Below are positions 47,640-57,824 of a DNA stretch of 64,000 nucleotides, one piece after another. The notes under the pieces were generated by a model. The model was given only the letters and a program-made list of their open reading frames with translations. It did not search any database and was not told where the DNA came from. The translations under genes and the position numbers were made by a program. Numbering within the stretch: position 1 is the stretch's first letter; the number at the start of each line of letters is the position of its first letter. The stretch covers positions 194,500-258,499 of the forward strand of contig JAKOGI010001329.1 in assembly GCA_029747015.1 (NCBI GenBank). The letters run 5' to 3'. This DNA is from Carnegiea gigantea (Eukaryota; Streptophyta; Magnoliopsida; Caryophyllales; Cactaceae).

Positions 47640-48684
47640 TGAGTTCCTTGTTGGCACAGAAATGCCTCGACGCTCCAGAATTCAGGATCCATTCTGATAG
47701 ATTATGCACCATATTTGCCTCCACGGTGGTAACCGCCTGCACAAATAATCTCATTATCCTCGGTTTCAGCAATGTTAACAGTAGGTGTTGCGGACTTCTG
47801 TTTGGCTTGGGCTGACCCTTTCTGTTGATTGCATTGATACGCCTTTAGTCCAGGCTTGTCGCACACATAGCATACCACCTTGGGCTTCTGAATCTTTTTG
47901 TTAGCAGAATTCTGATTCCTGAGATTTTGAGTTGGCATCTGAAATTTCTTCCCTTTGCCTTTGAATCTGTCTTCATTCGTTTGTGCAGCAGATTCAACCA
48001 GGTTAGAACTAATAGAATTTAAAGAAAGGGAAGACATCTTATCTTTCAACCGGTTTGCCTCCTCAGTCCGCATATGGCTAATAAATTCCTGGAGTGTGAG
48101 ATCTTTCTTCTTATGCTTGAGGTGGTTTTTGTAATCGCTCCAGGATGGTGGAAATTTTTCTATCAGCACATTGGCTTGGAGGATTTCACACATCTTCATG
48201 CCTTCTGCTAGGACCTTAGCACACAGGTTTTCGTAGTCATGAACTTGTTCCATGATAGCTTTGTCATCCATAATCTGGAACTGTGGCCACTTGTTGATGA
48301 CATATTTTCTTTTCTCAGCGTCAACTGAACCATATTTTACCTCGAGTTTGGTCCAAATGACCTTAGCAGATTTAAGGTTTATAAACAGATCAAACAAAGG
48401 ATTAGACATATTATTCAATAGATAACTGCGAGCTAGTTTATTATCTTGTTCGAATTTCATCTTTGTGGCTTCGTTAAGGGGAATAGGAGGTTGGCAGTAG
48501 TAGGAGTTGCAGGTTCAGAATCAGTGATTGGGTTGCCTTCATCAGGGAGATCAGTAGTGAGCACATAGTCGATCTCAAGTTGCTCAAAGTAGGGGAGCAA
48601 TTTCTGAGACCAACATTTATAATTGGTTCTATCAAGAGGTTCAATTTTGTAGAGTTCGAGGAGAGTCTTTGGAGCAGTAGCCAT
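47640..48684 (-). pseudogene. gag: Copia copy B gag and protease
   Basis: Starts at ATG 48684 (MATAPKTLLELYKIEPLD), frameshifts near 48470, and is open again at 47702-48460 with LFDLFINLKSAKVIW, MEQVHDYENLCAKVL and EKFPPSWSDYKNHL. The zinc knuckle reads CYVCDKPGLKAYQCNQ, so the His is changed to Leu. After a frameshift near 47730 the protease motif reads ILNSGASRHF: the catalytic Asp is replaced by Asn. The nucleocapsid and protease are therefore both damaged. Confidence 0.85.
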
Positions 48685-48707
48685 TGTATTAAGCTTAATT
48701 CGCTTGA
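48685..48707 (-). other. Rearranged junction between copy B and LTR3
   Basis: The plus strand reads ATTAAGCTTAATTCGCTTGA and then enters the LTR at TGTCGTGG. Compared with LTR4, the first 47 LTR bases and part of the PBS are missing, and AATTCGCTTGA, which normally lies further inside the LTR after an AAGCTT, has been joined in. This is a template-switch-like scar at the AAGCTT palindrome. Confidence 0.75.
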
Positions 48708-49377
48708 TGTCGTGGTATGAACCACTGACCTGAAAGCTTAATTTGCTCGACTTAGGTGTAAATCATTATGCAAAGGAGCTCCCCAAGGTTTAACACAGCA
48801 GGCTCTGCACTCGTGCACTCGAGGAAGAAGTTATGGAGTATAACAACTTTTATGCCCACGAAGTAGAGAGGAGAAGAGAGAATTAGTTTTCTGTGTGTTC
48901 TACAGAGTTGTAGAAGAGCCCTTTTTATAGTGGACTGGAGGAGAGAAAACTGGCAGCCAAGTAACAAAGAAAGGCGTAAAAGGGGGGCGGAAAATCAGGT
49001 AACGGAGAGAATAATGGTGATTGCAGATTTAGTAGAGGGAGAATCGGTCGGCAACGGAAAGTAGCCGTTACTCGATTGGTAACGGTCCCAAGCATTAACC
49101 CTCCAAAAATATAATCAAAGAGGCCCACAGCCCACAGCCCACAGCCCGCGCTGCCCCCAGCCCGGACCGGACCGGACAAGCGGCGGTGGCGGCACGCGCG
49201 CGTATGGTCCCCAAGGCATCCTCAACTCTCTTAAAACATGGTTCCAAGTTATTCAACAACTACAATGAGAGTGGAATAGGTAAACCCCCAACACTGCCCT
49301 CAAAATTTTTATATGGGACATAGAAAGAAGGAATAGGGAAAGTGAGTGAACACCTTTTGAGTGCTATTACTCCAACA
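48708..49377 (-). repeat. Copia LTR3 (5' LTR of B, 3' LTR of C), truncated
   Basis: 670 bases. The right end TACTCCAACA is intact; the left end lacks about 47 bases. The TATA-like motif is on the minus strand at about 48919-48930. No target duplication at its edges. Confidence 0.9.
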
Positions 49378-49963
49378 ATCCCCCACTAATGGCACACAAA
49401 AGGTGAACAAGAACAAACAAGATTTCCTAGGCAAGAAGGGTCAGATACTTAAGTATCAACGTCTTTCGATTGAATTGATACATAGTGTTGAGAGGCAACA
49501 CCTAAGTCTAACAAGTGAACTTAGTCTTAAACTTGTTAAACTTTGAATGAGACCCCCTCGACACATATCAACCCTAGAAGATGTATACTCCACGATAACC
49601 ACTTGTGCTTTTAAGGCCCATGCGCATACCCTGGGTCTCATAAGTGCTCTAGAGAGACAACCCTAGTCTCTCAAGAAAGGCGGCCAGACCTTCACACTTA
49701 CTTAGGTAATTCCATCAGTCTATCTGGTCATGGACCACCAAAATTATGGCTTAGAATTATTAAGAGCATAAGCTCAACCTCTTATAAACTGATTGTAAAA
49801 TCCATTAAGTGCTTCTCTATAGCACCACCGTAACAGGCTATGGATTCATTAATGTGCTTCTGTATAGCACAAGCACTACCACTCGCCATGGGGATGGGAA
49901 GTAGTGCAGTTAGAAGATTAGTATGGCTTCGTTTGATCATAAAAGGATATCCACCATGCCTCT
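49378..49963 (-). other. 3' untranslated region of copia copy C
   Basis: Non-coding homologue of 39082-39680. The stem arm here reads TAATGGCAC with one mismatch. Confidence 0.75.
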
Positions 49964-50737
49964 TCATTCCATGGGCTTCAGCCCCATCCCCCTCGACGAA
50001 TCGAGAATTATTCTTCTTGGCAATCCCTTGGTGAGAGGGTCTGCCAAATTCTTCTCAGATCTCACGTACTCTAAGGAGATAGCACCATGCTTCAACAATT
50101 GCTTTACCGTACCCTGTCTTATACAGATATATCTCTTTTTCCCGTTATAGACACTATTGTGCATAATTCTAATTGCTGCTTGCGAATCACAGTACAAGGA
50201 GATAGGTGTTGATTGTTTCCCCCACAATGGTATATCAGTCAAGAGACCCTTGAGCCATTCAGCTTCTTGACCTGCCAACTCAAGAGCAATAAACTCAGAT
50301 TCTATGGTTGAGCGAGCTATACATGTTTGTTTTGTAGACTTCCATGAAATAGCTCCTCCACCCAATGTAAAATCATAGCCACCAGTAGAACTTACTTCAT
50401 CATTATGAGTAACCTAATTTGCACCGTAAAAACCTTCCAGTGTAGCAGGAAATTTACAAAAAAGTAAACACCAATCCATAGTACCTCTAAGGTATCTCAA
50501 CAAGCAATGAAGTGCATCGCAATGTCCTCCAGCAGGATTATGAGTGTACGTACTTAGTCTACTAACAGCATATGCAATGTCAGGACGAGTGGAGTTCATG
50601 AGGAACATCACACTCCCTATTATCTTAGTATATTCAATTTGAGACACACTAGGTCCTCTGCTCTTTTTAAGATGTATGCTAGGGTTATAGGGAGTTCTTA
50701 TAGGTACTACATCAAAGGAGTTAAAGTTTTTCAACAC
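49964..50737 (-). pseudogene. Copia copy C RT end and RNase H
   Basis: Frames 50414-50737 and 49964-50365 contain the RT C-terminus (IIGSVMFLMNSTRPDIAYAVS, HNPAGGHCDALHCLLRYL) and the RNase H (FTLGGGAISWKSTKQT, ESEFIALELAGQEAEW, YCDSQAAIRI, NLADPLTKGLPRR). A stop near 50414 and one near 50740 break the polyprotein. Confidence 0.85.
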
Positions 50738-50761
50738 TTACTCAATATAATGAGACTGACT

Positions 50762-52081
50762 TTAGGAAAAACCTCTTTTAGTTTTCATAAGTTTTATCCC
50801 CAAGATAACATCTGCTTCTCCTAAATCTTTCATTTCAAAGAGAGAAGACAGAATTCTTTTAGTCTCATTAACAGCACATAGGTTGGTACCAAAGATCAGG
50901 ATATCATCCACATACAAACATATGATCACATAATCAGATCCAAATATTTTGGAATAAACACAAGAATCTGAGTTGTTAACAGTAAAGCCATTTTTCACTA
51001 AAGAACTAGCAAATTTCTCATACCACTGTTTAGGGGCCTGCTTTAGACCATAAAGGGATTTTCTCAGTTTGCATACTTTATTCTCCTGACCAGGGACCAC
51101 ACACCCTTCAAGTTGTGACATATAAATTTCTTCCTCTAAGTCACTATTGAGGAATGCTGTTTTGACCTGCATCTGATGTACCACAAGATCATGGATAGCA
51201 GCTAAAGTAACTAGAGTTCTGATTGTTGCAATTTTGGTCATAGGAGAATAAGTATCAAAGAAATCAATTCTCTTCTTTTTGTCAAAGCCTCTAATGACTA
51301 ATCCAGCTTTGTACCTTTCAATAGAGCCATCAGTCCTAAGTTTCTTCTTAAAGATCCATTTACTACTAATGGGTCTACAACCCTTAGGCAAGTCGGTCAA
51401 TTCCCAAGTCTTGTTTGACTCAAGGAAATCCATTTCACTCTTAATAGCTTCTTTCCAAAAATGATCATCTATAGACCCCATAGCCTGTTGGTAGGTTTTA
51501 GGATCTTCCTCAAGTAAATAAAGAGACACAAGCTCATCGGTCAAAGCATCACTGTCAAAGTTCTCAAGGACTTCTACCAAAAAGGAAATGATAAAGTCAG
51601 GGCCAAAACTAGTTTGGATCCTCTGTCTCTTGCTTTTTGTAGGTTCAGTTCCCAAATCTCTAACACTAGAGTTAGTAGCAGGCAAGTTCACATGTTCAGG
51701 TACAACATTAGACATAGTATGAGACACATTCCTTTTCAAAGGGAAAACATGCTCAAAGAAATCAGCATCTCTATACTCCGAAATAGAGAAATCAGATAAA
51801 GACATAAATCTATATGCAGCACTGTTTTCAGCGTAATCAACAAAGACAGCATCGAACGTCTTGGGGGCAATGTTTGAATGTTTATGACTCGGTAATGCAA
51901 CTTTGGCTAAACACCCCCACACTTTCAGATAATTCAGGTTGGGAGCGTACCCTTTCCACAATTCATATGGGGTTTGATCTAACTTCTTATGGGAAACTCT
52001 ATTCAGCATAAAACAAGTTGTAAAGACAGCCTCCCCCCACATGTTATCAGATAGACCAGAACTAACAAGCATGGCATTCAT
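50762..52081 (-). pseudogene. pol: Copia copy C integrase C-terminus and RT
   Basis: A 439-codon open frame. Integrase C-terminal blocks NMWGEAVFTTCF, PYELWKGYAPNL and GCLAKV are followed by an acidic/linker segment, then RT from KTYQQAMGSID with PISSKWIFKKKL, MQVKTAFLNSDLEEEIY (the usual MDVKTAFLN has D changed to Q, removing a conserved aspartate), LYGLKQAPKQWY and an intact YVDD (CLYVDDILIF). It ends at a stop after KTKRGFS where other copies read on into LSQSHYIE. Confidence 0.9.
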
Positions 52082-52905
52082 TATTTCTTTAAGGGTACGA
52101 TTTTTTCGTTCAGCAACACCGTTTTGTTGAGGACTGTAAGGGCACTAGTCTTATGTATTATGCCATTTTTCTCACAAAAGGTAGTCAAAGAATTGGTCTC
52201 ATATTCCCCACCTCTGTCAGACCGAAGTCTTTTGATTTTTAGGTCTAACTGATTCTCAACTTCAACTTCGTACTTTAAGAACATTTCCTCAGCCTCATCT
52301 TTAGACTTAAGAAGGTAAATCTCGGTATACCTAGAGTAGTGGTCTACAAAGGTGATATACCATTTCTTTCCACCCTTCCTTATAATGTTCTTAAAGTCTT
52401 CTAAGTCTGAATGCACAAGTTCTAACAATTCTGTTTTACTGGTTGTTACATTTTTAAAGGGTTTCTTGACAAATTTTACTTCAGCACAGACTGGAAACTT
52501 AGAACAATTTTCAGTATTCACATTTGGAATTAAACGCATGTTTCTAAGCCTTTTTAATGAAGCAAAATTAACATGTCCAAGTCTACCATGACATAAATCA
52601 ACAGATTCAGCAATATAAATAGAATTGGCAGCAGTTTTATTATTAATTTGCGCAACAGCATTCAAAGCAAGGAGCCCCCCACTACAATACCTCTTCCCAA
52701 TGAAGTCCTCATTTCGCATGATAATAACTTCACTAGCTTCTTGCACAATTTTAAGGCTAACCACGTCAAGAAGGGTACTAGAAACCAAATTTCTACGAAG
52801 GGAAGGGACAAATAAAACATTACTTAAATACACCATTTTTTCAAAAGTAAACTTAAGTAAAATCTTCCCTTTACCCTTAACAGCAGCTGTAGAAGAGTTG
52901 CCCAT
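52081..52905 (-). pseudogene. Copia copy C GAG-pre-integrase and integrase core
   Basis: A 274-codon frame with MGNSSTAAVKGKGKILLKF, VPSLRRNLVSSTLLD, HGRLGHVNFASLKRL and a damaged second zinc pair (FPVCAEVKF for CPVCAEAKF), then HSDLEDF, FVDHYSRYTEIY and RSDRGGEYETNS. A frameshift after HKTSA destroys the PYSPQQN block containing the usual catalytic Glu region in frame. The next frame starts at 52081. Confidence 0.87.
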
Positions 52906-52932
52906 GTGGACGCATTGTCCATCAGCAACCTC

Positions 52933-53991
52933 TTAAAAGTCAATCATGAGTTCCTTGTTGGCACGTAAATGCCTCGACGCTCCAGAATTCAGGATGCATT
53001 CTGATAGATTATACCCCAGATTTGCCTTTACGGTGGTTACCGCACAAATAATCTCATTATCCTCGGTTTCAGTAATGTTGGCAGTAGGTGTTATGGACTT
53101 TTGTTCGGCTTGGACTGACCCTTTCCGTTGATTGCGTTGAGACACCTTGTGTCCAGGCTTGCCGTACACATAGCATACCACCTTAGGCTTCTGTATCTTT
53201 TTGTTAGCACAATTCTGATTCCTGAGATTTTGAGTTGGCTTCTGGAATTTATTCTCTTTGCCTTTGAATATGGCTTTATTTGTTTATACAGCAGATTTAA
53301 CCAGGCTGGAACTAACAAAATTTAAAGAAAGGGAAGACATCTTATCTTTCAGCCGGTTTGCCTCCTCTGTCCGCATATGGCTGATTAATTCCTGGAGTGT
53401 GAGATCTTTCTTCTTATGCTTAAGGTGGTTTTTATAATCGCTCCAGGATGGTGGAAATTTTTCTATCAGCACATTGGCTTAGAGGATTTCGCACATCTTC
53501 ATGCCTTCTGCTAGGACCTCAGCACACAGGTTTTCGTAGTCATGAACTTGTTCCATGATGGGTTTGTCATCCATAATCTGGAACTGTAGCCACTTGCCGA
53601 CGACATATTTTCTTTTCCCGGCATCGCCTGAACCATATTTTGTCTCAAGTTTGGTCCAAATGACCTTGGCAGATTTAAGGTTTACAAACAGATCAAACAA
53701 AGGATTAGACATATTATTCAATAGATAACTGTGAGCCAATTTATTGTCATTTTCAAATTTCTTCTTTGTGGCTTCGTCAAGGGCAATAGGAGGAGTTTTA
53801 GGAATAGTAGGAGTTGCAGGTTCAGAATCAGTGATTGGGTTGCCTTCATCAGGGAGATCAATAGTGAGCACGTAGTCGATCTCAAGTTGCTCAAAGCATA
53901 GGAGCAATTTTTGAGACCAACATTTATAATTTGTTCCGTCAAGAGGTTCAATTTTGTAGAGTTCGGGGAGAGTCTTTGGAGCAGCAACCAT
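52933..53991 (-). pseudogene. gag: Copia copy C gag and protease
   Basis: Starts at ATG 53991, 18 bases inside LTR4 (MVAAPKTLPELYKIEPLDG), and is open for 170 codons through LFDLFVNLKSAKVIW and MEQVHDYENLCAEVL to a CAA-to-TAA type stop at 53479. It continues as EKFPPSWSDYKNHL. The zinc knuckle is lost (CYVYGKPGHKVSQRNQ, two cysteines replaced), and the protease motif reads ILNSGASRHL with Asn in place of Asp. No functional product. Confidence 0.87.
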
Positions 53992-53994
53992 CGT

Positions 53995-54009
53995 ATTAAG
54001 CTTTCAGAT
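53995..54009 (-). other. Copia PBS-position segment of copy C, self-complementary to LTR
   Basis: The minus strand reads ATCTGAAAGCTTAAT directly inside LTR4, 3 bases before the gag ATG. It is the exact reverse complement of LTR4 bases 54079-54093 in the same transcript (ATTAAGCTTTCAGAT): a 15-bp perfect pairing over a 69-base loop. It has no TGG start and no likeness to the tRNA-iMet site used by the other elements here. Confidence 0.75.
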
Positions 54010-54714
54010 TGTTGGAAACGAATAGTAATGGCTGTTAGAAGGAGAGGGAGATGACCTGTGTCGTGGTATAAACCACTGATCTGAAAGCTTAATTCGCCTG
54101 AATTAGGTGCAAATCATTATGGCGAAGAAGCTCCCCAAGGTTTAACACAGCAGGCTTCGCACTCGTACAGTCGAGGGAAAAGCTACGGAGTATAACAACT
54201 TTTATGCCCAGGAAGTAGAGAGGAGAACAGAGAATTAGTTTTCTGTGTGTTCTACAGAGTTGTAGAAGAGCCCTTTTTATAGTGGACTGGAGGAGAGAAA
54301 ACCGAAAACCAAGCAATAAAGAAAGGCGTAGAAGGGGGTGGAAAATCAGGTAATAGAGAAAATAATGGTGATTGCAGATTTAGTGGAGGGAGAATCGGTC
54401 GGCAACTAAAAGTGGCCGTTACTCCATCGGTAACGCTCCCAAGCATTAACCCTCCGAAAATATAATCAAAGAGGCCCACAGCACATGGCCTGCACTGCGC
54501 CCAGCCCGGATCGGATGGGTGGCAACAGCGGCGCGCGCATGTGGTCCCCAAGGCATCCTCAACTCTCTTAAAACATGGTTCCAAGTTATTCAACAAGTAT
54601 AATAAGAGTGGAATAGATAAACGCCCAACACTCCCCTCAAAACTTCTATGTGAGACATAGATAGAAGGAATAGGGAAAGTGAGTGAACACCTTTTGAGTG
54701 CTATTACTCCAACA
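54010..54714 (-). repeat. Copia LTR4 (5' LTR of copy C)
   Basis: 705 bases, TGTTGGAAACG...TACTCCAACA on the plus strand. It is the outer 5' LTR of the whole array in minus sense, with the TATA box at 54274-54282. Confidence 0.93.
54274..54282 (-). promoter_or_regulatory. TATA box in copia LTR4
   Basis: The minus strand reads CTATAAAAA within CCACTATAAAAAGGGC. It is conserved at the same place in all four LTRs (LTR1 has one base fewer). A start site about 30 bases downstream would leave an R-U5 leader of roughly 235 bases that includes the self-complementary arm at 54079-54093. Confidence 0.65.
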
Positions 54715-54719
54715 ATTAG
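54715..54719. repeat. Target-site duplication (right) of copia array
   Basis: ATTAG, identical to 38367-38371. Confidence 0.92.
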
Positions 54720-56679
54720 CACTAGTCTGAGCATGACTGAAATTTCCAGCCAAGAGTCAGGTACCAAATTCAAAATACCTACTTAAAAAAAAAAAAGGAA
54801 AGGAAGAGAGGGGGAAGAATAGGAGAGGGCGTCATTGTTGGTGACAGGGCTTGAGGAGACAGGGCAAGAAAGAGAAGATCGACCCATTCAAATGGTTCGA
54901 ATACTAAACCAGATGGAGGAAATGCAGATCGAGCACCTAAATACATTGAAGATGGGATGACAGATGATGAATGAGAGCAGCAGCAGGCCATGTTTTTATA
55001 GAGATCTATCTTCTCCTGGTTTCGCCATTCTGCTCCAACGTAAATAGCATGCAGTATTATCCCTTCGAATATGTTGATAATTATGGGTATAAAAAAGGGG
55101 TAGTCATAAATCAATTATACACGAAGGGACAATCACGTTATGTCATTCAGAGGAGCATGTGTCCACATATTCACCTTCGCCTTCATCAACCTTTTTTGAA
55201 CTAATTTTGTAACCCTTCAGCTATTGATATTAATTTTTACCCACCTTAATTATTTTTTGAACCAGAGTAGAGAATTATTTTTTAACATTACTGACATTCA
55301 TGTGTAATAATCTAAAAAGTGTATTTCTAATTAAAATGGTGATATGGCATGGAAAACACTTTTCTTATTCCTAATAAGCACTTTTGTAAAGAAATAAGAA
55401 GTTAAAAAAGCAGTCTAAGCTAGAGTCATCAATGAAGGCATTAAAAGAAAGGGAAAGGAGGCTTAGGAAGATTGCTCATTACGTCTTCTTCATTTCAATT
55501 TCATCTTTCTTCTACTCTTTTGACATTGTCTTCTTCGAGGATAGGACATAAAATATTCTTTTCCCTTCAAATTTGCGATTTGATTATGAAATCTGAAGTT
55601 ATGACCAACGATGTTTGAATTATACTATCATTATTGTTCAATTTGGATCCATAAATGAAAATAAGAAGTGAGAATATCCAATTTGGGAGTATAAATCGGG
55701 GTGTTTGCATTAGTATTTAGAATCATAAATCAAAATCGAATCTTTTTCTTCAGCAACTATAGTTTAAAACGCTTTGATAATGGTGGAAGTTCGACATTGG
55801 TATTCGAATTGCAGATAATATATACGAAAAAGCCCGATCTTTCTCAAACGACACCTTTCTCTTCAGCTTGCTTTTGCTTTTAACATAAACCCTAAGAATA
55901 GAAATGCTTTCCAAGCCAAATAAGAGTTATTATGAGGGAATGCTTTGTTGTAAGTTGTTCCGGTGATTGACATTAAACACGCTCATGATCAGTTGGTGTT
56001 CCAATAAATTTAGAGCTTTGACTAATTTTTCTATGTAAAATTTGAGGCCAAACCAATCCTGCCGCACATTCAGCGAGAAATTTAAGCATTTTGGGCTGCT
56101 TAAAATTAATTATATTTAACACCATGGTGGGTAAAAATGTTATCAATAGTGAGGGGTTAAAAATTGTTTCAAAAAAGGCTAAGGGAGGTAAAGGTGAATA
56201 TCGTCATGAATCTGGAAGATCTATAAGTTGGGATTCCGCTGGATCAAGCCTAAAAAAGGAGGGAAAAAAAATTGGGTTCCTTAAAACAAAATTTTCATTA
56301 AAAAATCAGTTTGGATGATGTACCAAGTCGCCAAGTTGAACTACAAACTTCCACACAGAGATCATGATAACAACTGTCAAGTTGCAAACAACTTTCGACA
56401 CCCAATTACTTCAAACACTCAAAATTCATATTTATGGCTTACTCTTGAAGTGGACATTTGTAGGAGTTAAAAATTTGCTAGCAAATCATATGGTTCCATG
56501 TGTAAAAAGAAAATAATTTTTGTTTGGCCAATTAGGAGTTGTCACATGTAAAATTAATTTTGACAAACCCATTAAATTGAATTTAAAAGAAATTACATTT
56601 CAGTTGCTTCGAAATTGCCATGTGTTATTGATGATGTAGAAAATAGTAATTATTTATCTTTTAAAATTAAGAGAATCTA
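54720..56679. other. Flanking intergenic sequence, no gene recognised
   Basis: AT-rich. A minus-strand open frame at 54779-55114 has a T-rich end and no known domain. A poly-A run lies at about 54785-54797. The plus-strand frames at 54971-55204 and 56091-56318 are also unrecognised. The first 20 bases may belong to a minus-strand exon that continues at 38366. Confidence 0.45.
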
Positions 56680-57324
56680 ATACTGTATATGAGCCTAGGC
56701 CCAAAGTCCAACTCAAACCCAAAGCTGGCAAAACCTATAAATAAGGCTCCTTACCCTAATTCTCAGGAGCTCTGCATTCAACATATGTAGATTTCAGAGA
56801 CTATTGTGCAAACAACATCTAGCTACGAAGCAATAAAGATTGGAACATGCAGGGCTTCAGAAATGAGAAATAAAACCTTTTGCAGCTCAAGATCAAGAAT
56901 TGTTTAGAGTTATCCATCCAATTGTGCACCAATCAAGACCAAGCTGTCTTGCTCTCACCTCTTCTAAATTGACGAACTACATTTAACACTCAACATTTGC
57001 ATTTCAGAAGCTCCCAGGCAATATCTAGCCATCAAGTGGCAAGGATTAAAGTTTATAATTAATAATCAAGAATCAAGTCTCAAGAACTACCATATCTCTA
57101 GAACAAAAAGTACTTCAGTATTCTTCATCTAGACTTACATCCTGAATAATCACAAGTACAATAAAAGTTCGAGTTGTCTACTTGTAAGGAGATCAGCTAC
57201 TCTCTCGAAAGAGATTGAGGCTTTTGGGCCCTTATTCAAGAACTTCAAATCAAATTCATCAAAGGAAAACAAAGTAGCCAACTTGATCATGGTTCAAGTC
57301 AAGCCAACCTCTTTCATGTTATCA
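56680..57324 (+). other. Possible LTR or promoter-like segment
   Basis: Contains CCTATAAATAAGGCTCC (56733-56749), a good TATA context, followed by a leader-like AC-rich stretch, and later ACTTGTAAGGAGATCAGC with TCTCTCGAAAGAGATTGAGGC, a style common in plant copia LTRs. No partner copy, PBS or TG...CA ends were found, so a solo LTR is only a suggestion. Confidence 0.25.
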
Positions 57325-57824
57325 ATCAGAGATAGGGGTGATCAAACCGGTTTTCAATTAACCGAATTTTTCGATTCGGCAAGAATATGAACTGCAATTC
57401 GGTTGGGTTAATTGAATTTTTAGCTCGGTTACCGGTTAACCGTTAATTTAGATTGTTAATTTTCAATTTTCACTCCTTTTTAAATATAATTGAACTATTT
57501 ATGACACCAAATATTAATTTACACATTATTGTATATTTAGTCATATCTTTTTATAATTATAAATTCTACATTTGACTAATATAAAATTATATTTTTTTAT
57601 AAAAAATTGAAGTTTTTGTTTTGGTTAACCATGTGGTTAACTAAATTTCCATGGTTAATCGAATTTCAAACAGCCGAATTGAAGTAGAAAATAACACTGC
57701 AAAATTTTTTTGGTTCGCTTAACCAAATTGAATTTTTATGAAAAATTTATGCGATTAATCGGCTTTTCAGGTTTCCGGTTCGGTTTTTTTATTTCGGATT
57801 TTTTTGGTCACCCCTAATCGAAGA
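57325..57824. mobile_element. hAT-type MITE with 8-bp target duplication
   Basis: The element spans 57333-57816 (484 bases) and is bounded by inverted TAGGGGTGATCAAA and TTTGGTCACCCCTA (one mismatch in 14). Flanking 8-mers are ATCAGAGA and ATCGAAGA, six of eight identical. Subterminal AACCGGTT/CGGTTCGG-rich sequence and an AT-rich core with no ORF are usual for small non-autonomous hAT elements in plants. The coordinates given include the target duplications. Confidence 0.8.

Larger units (their letters stand above)
38372..54714 (-). mobile_element. Tandem array of three Ty1/copia elements sharing LTRs
   Basis: Layout LTR1-A-LTR2-B-LTR3-C-LTR4, all in minus sense. The LTRs are about 705 bases with TGTTGG...CCAACA ends. 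Domain order in each copy is gag, protease, integrase, RT, RNase H, which is the Ty1/copia order. A and C interiors are about 4.63 kb, and B about 4.29 kb because of a deletion. A single ATTAG duplication flanks the whole array, and no duplication lies at the inner LTRs. The array is therefore best explained by one insertion followed by unequal LTR-LTR exchange. All copies carry stops or frameshifts. Confidence 0.92.

Noticed and set aside
38372..54714. Three independent nested copia insertions
   Set aside because: Inner LTRs have element sequence on both sides and no own target duplications; only one duplication encloses all.
54252..54773. A 173-codon minus-strand frame across the right end of the copia array
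   Set aside because: It mainly translates LTR4 and the flank; LTR sequence here is not coding, and the frame is not kept in the other LTRs.
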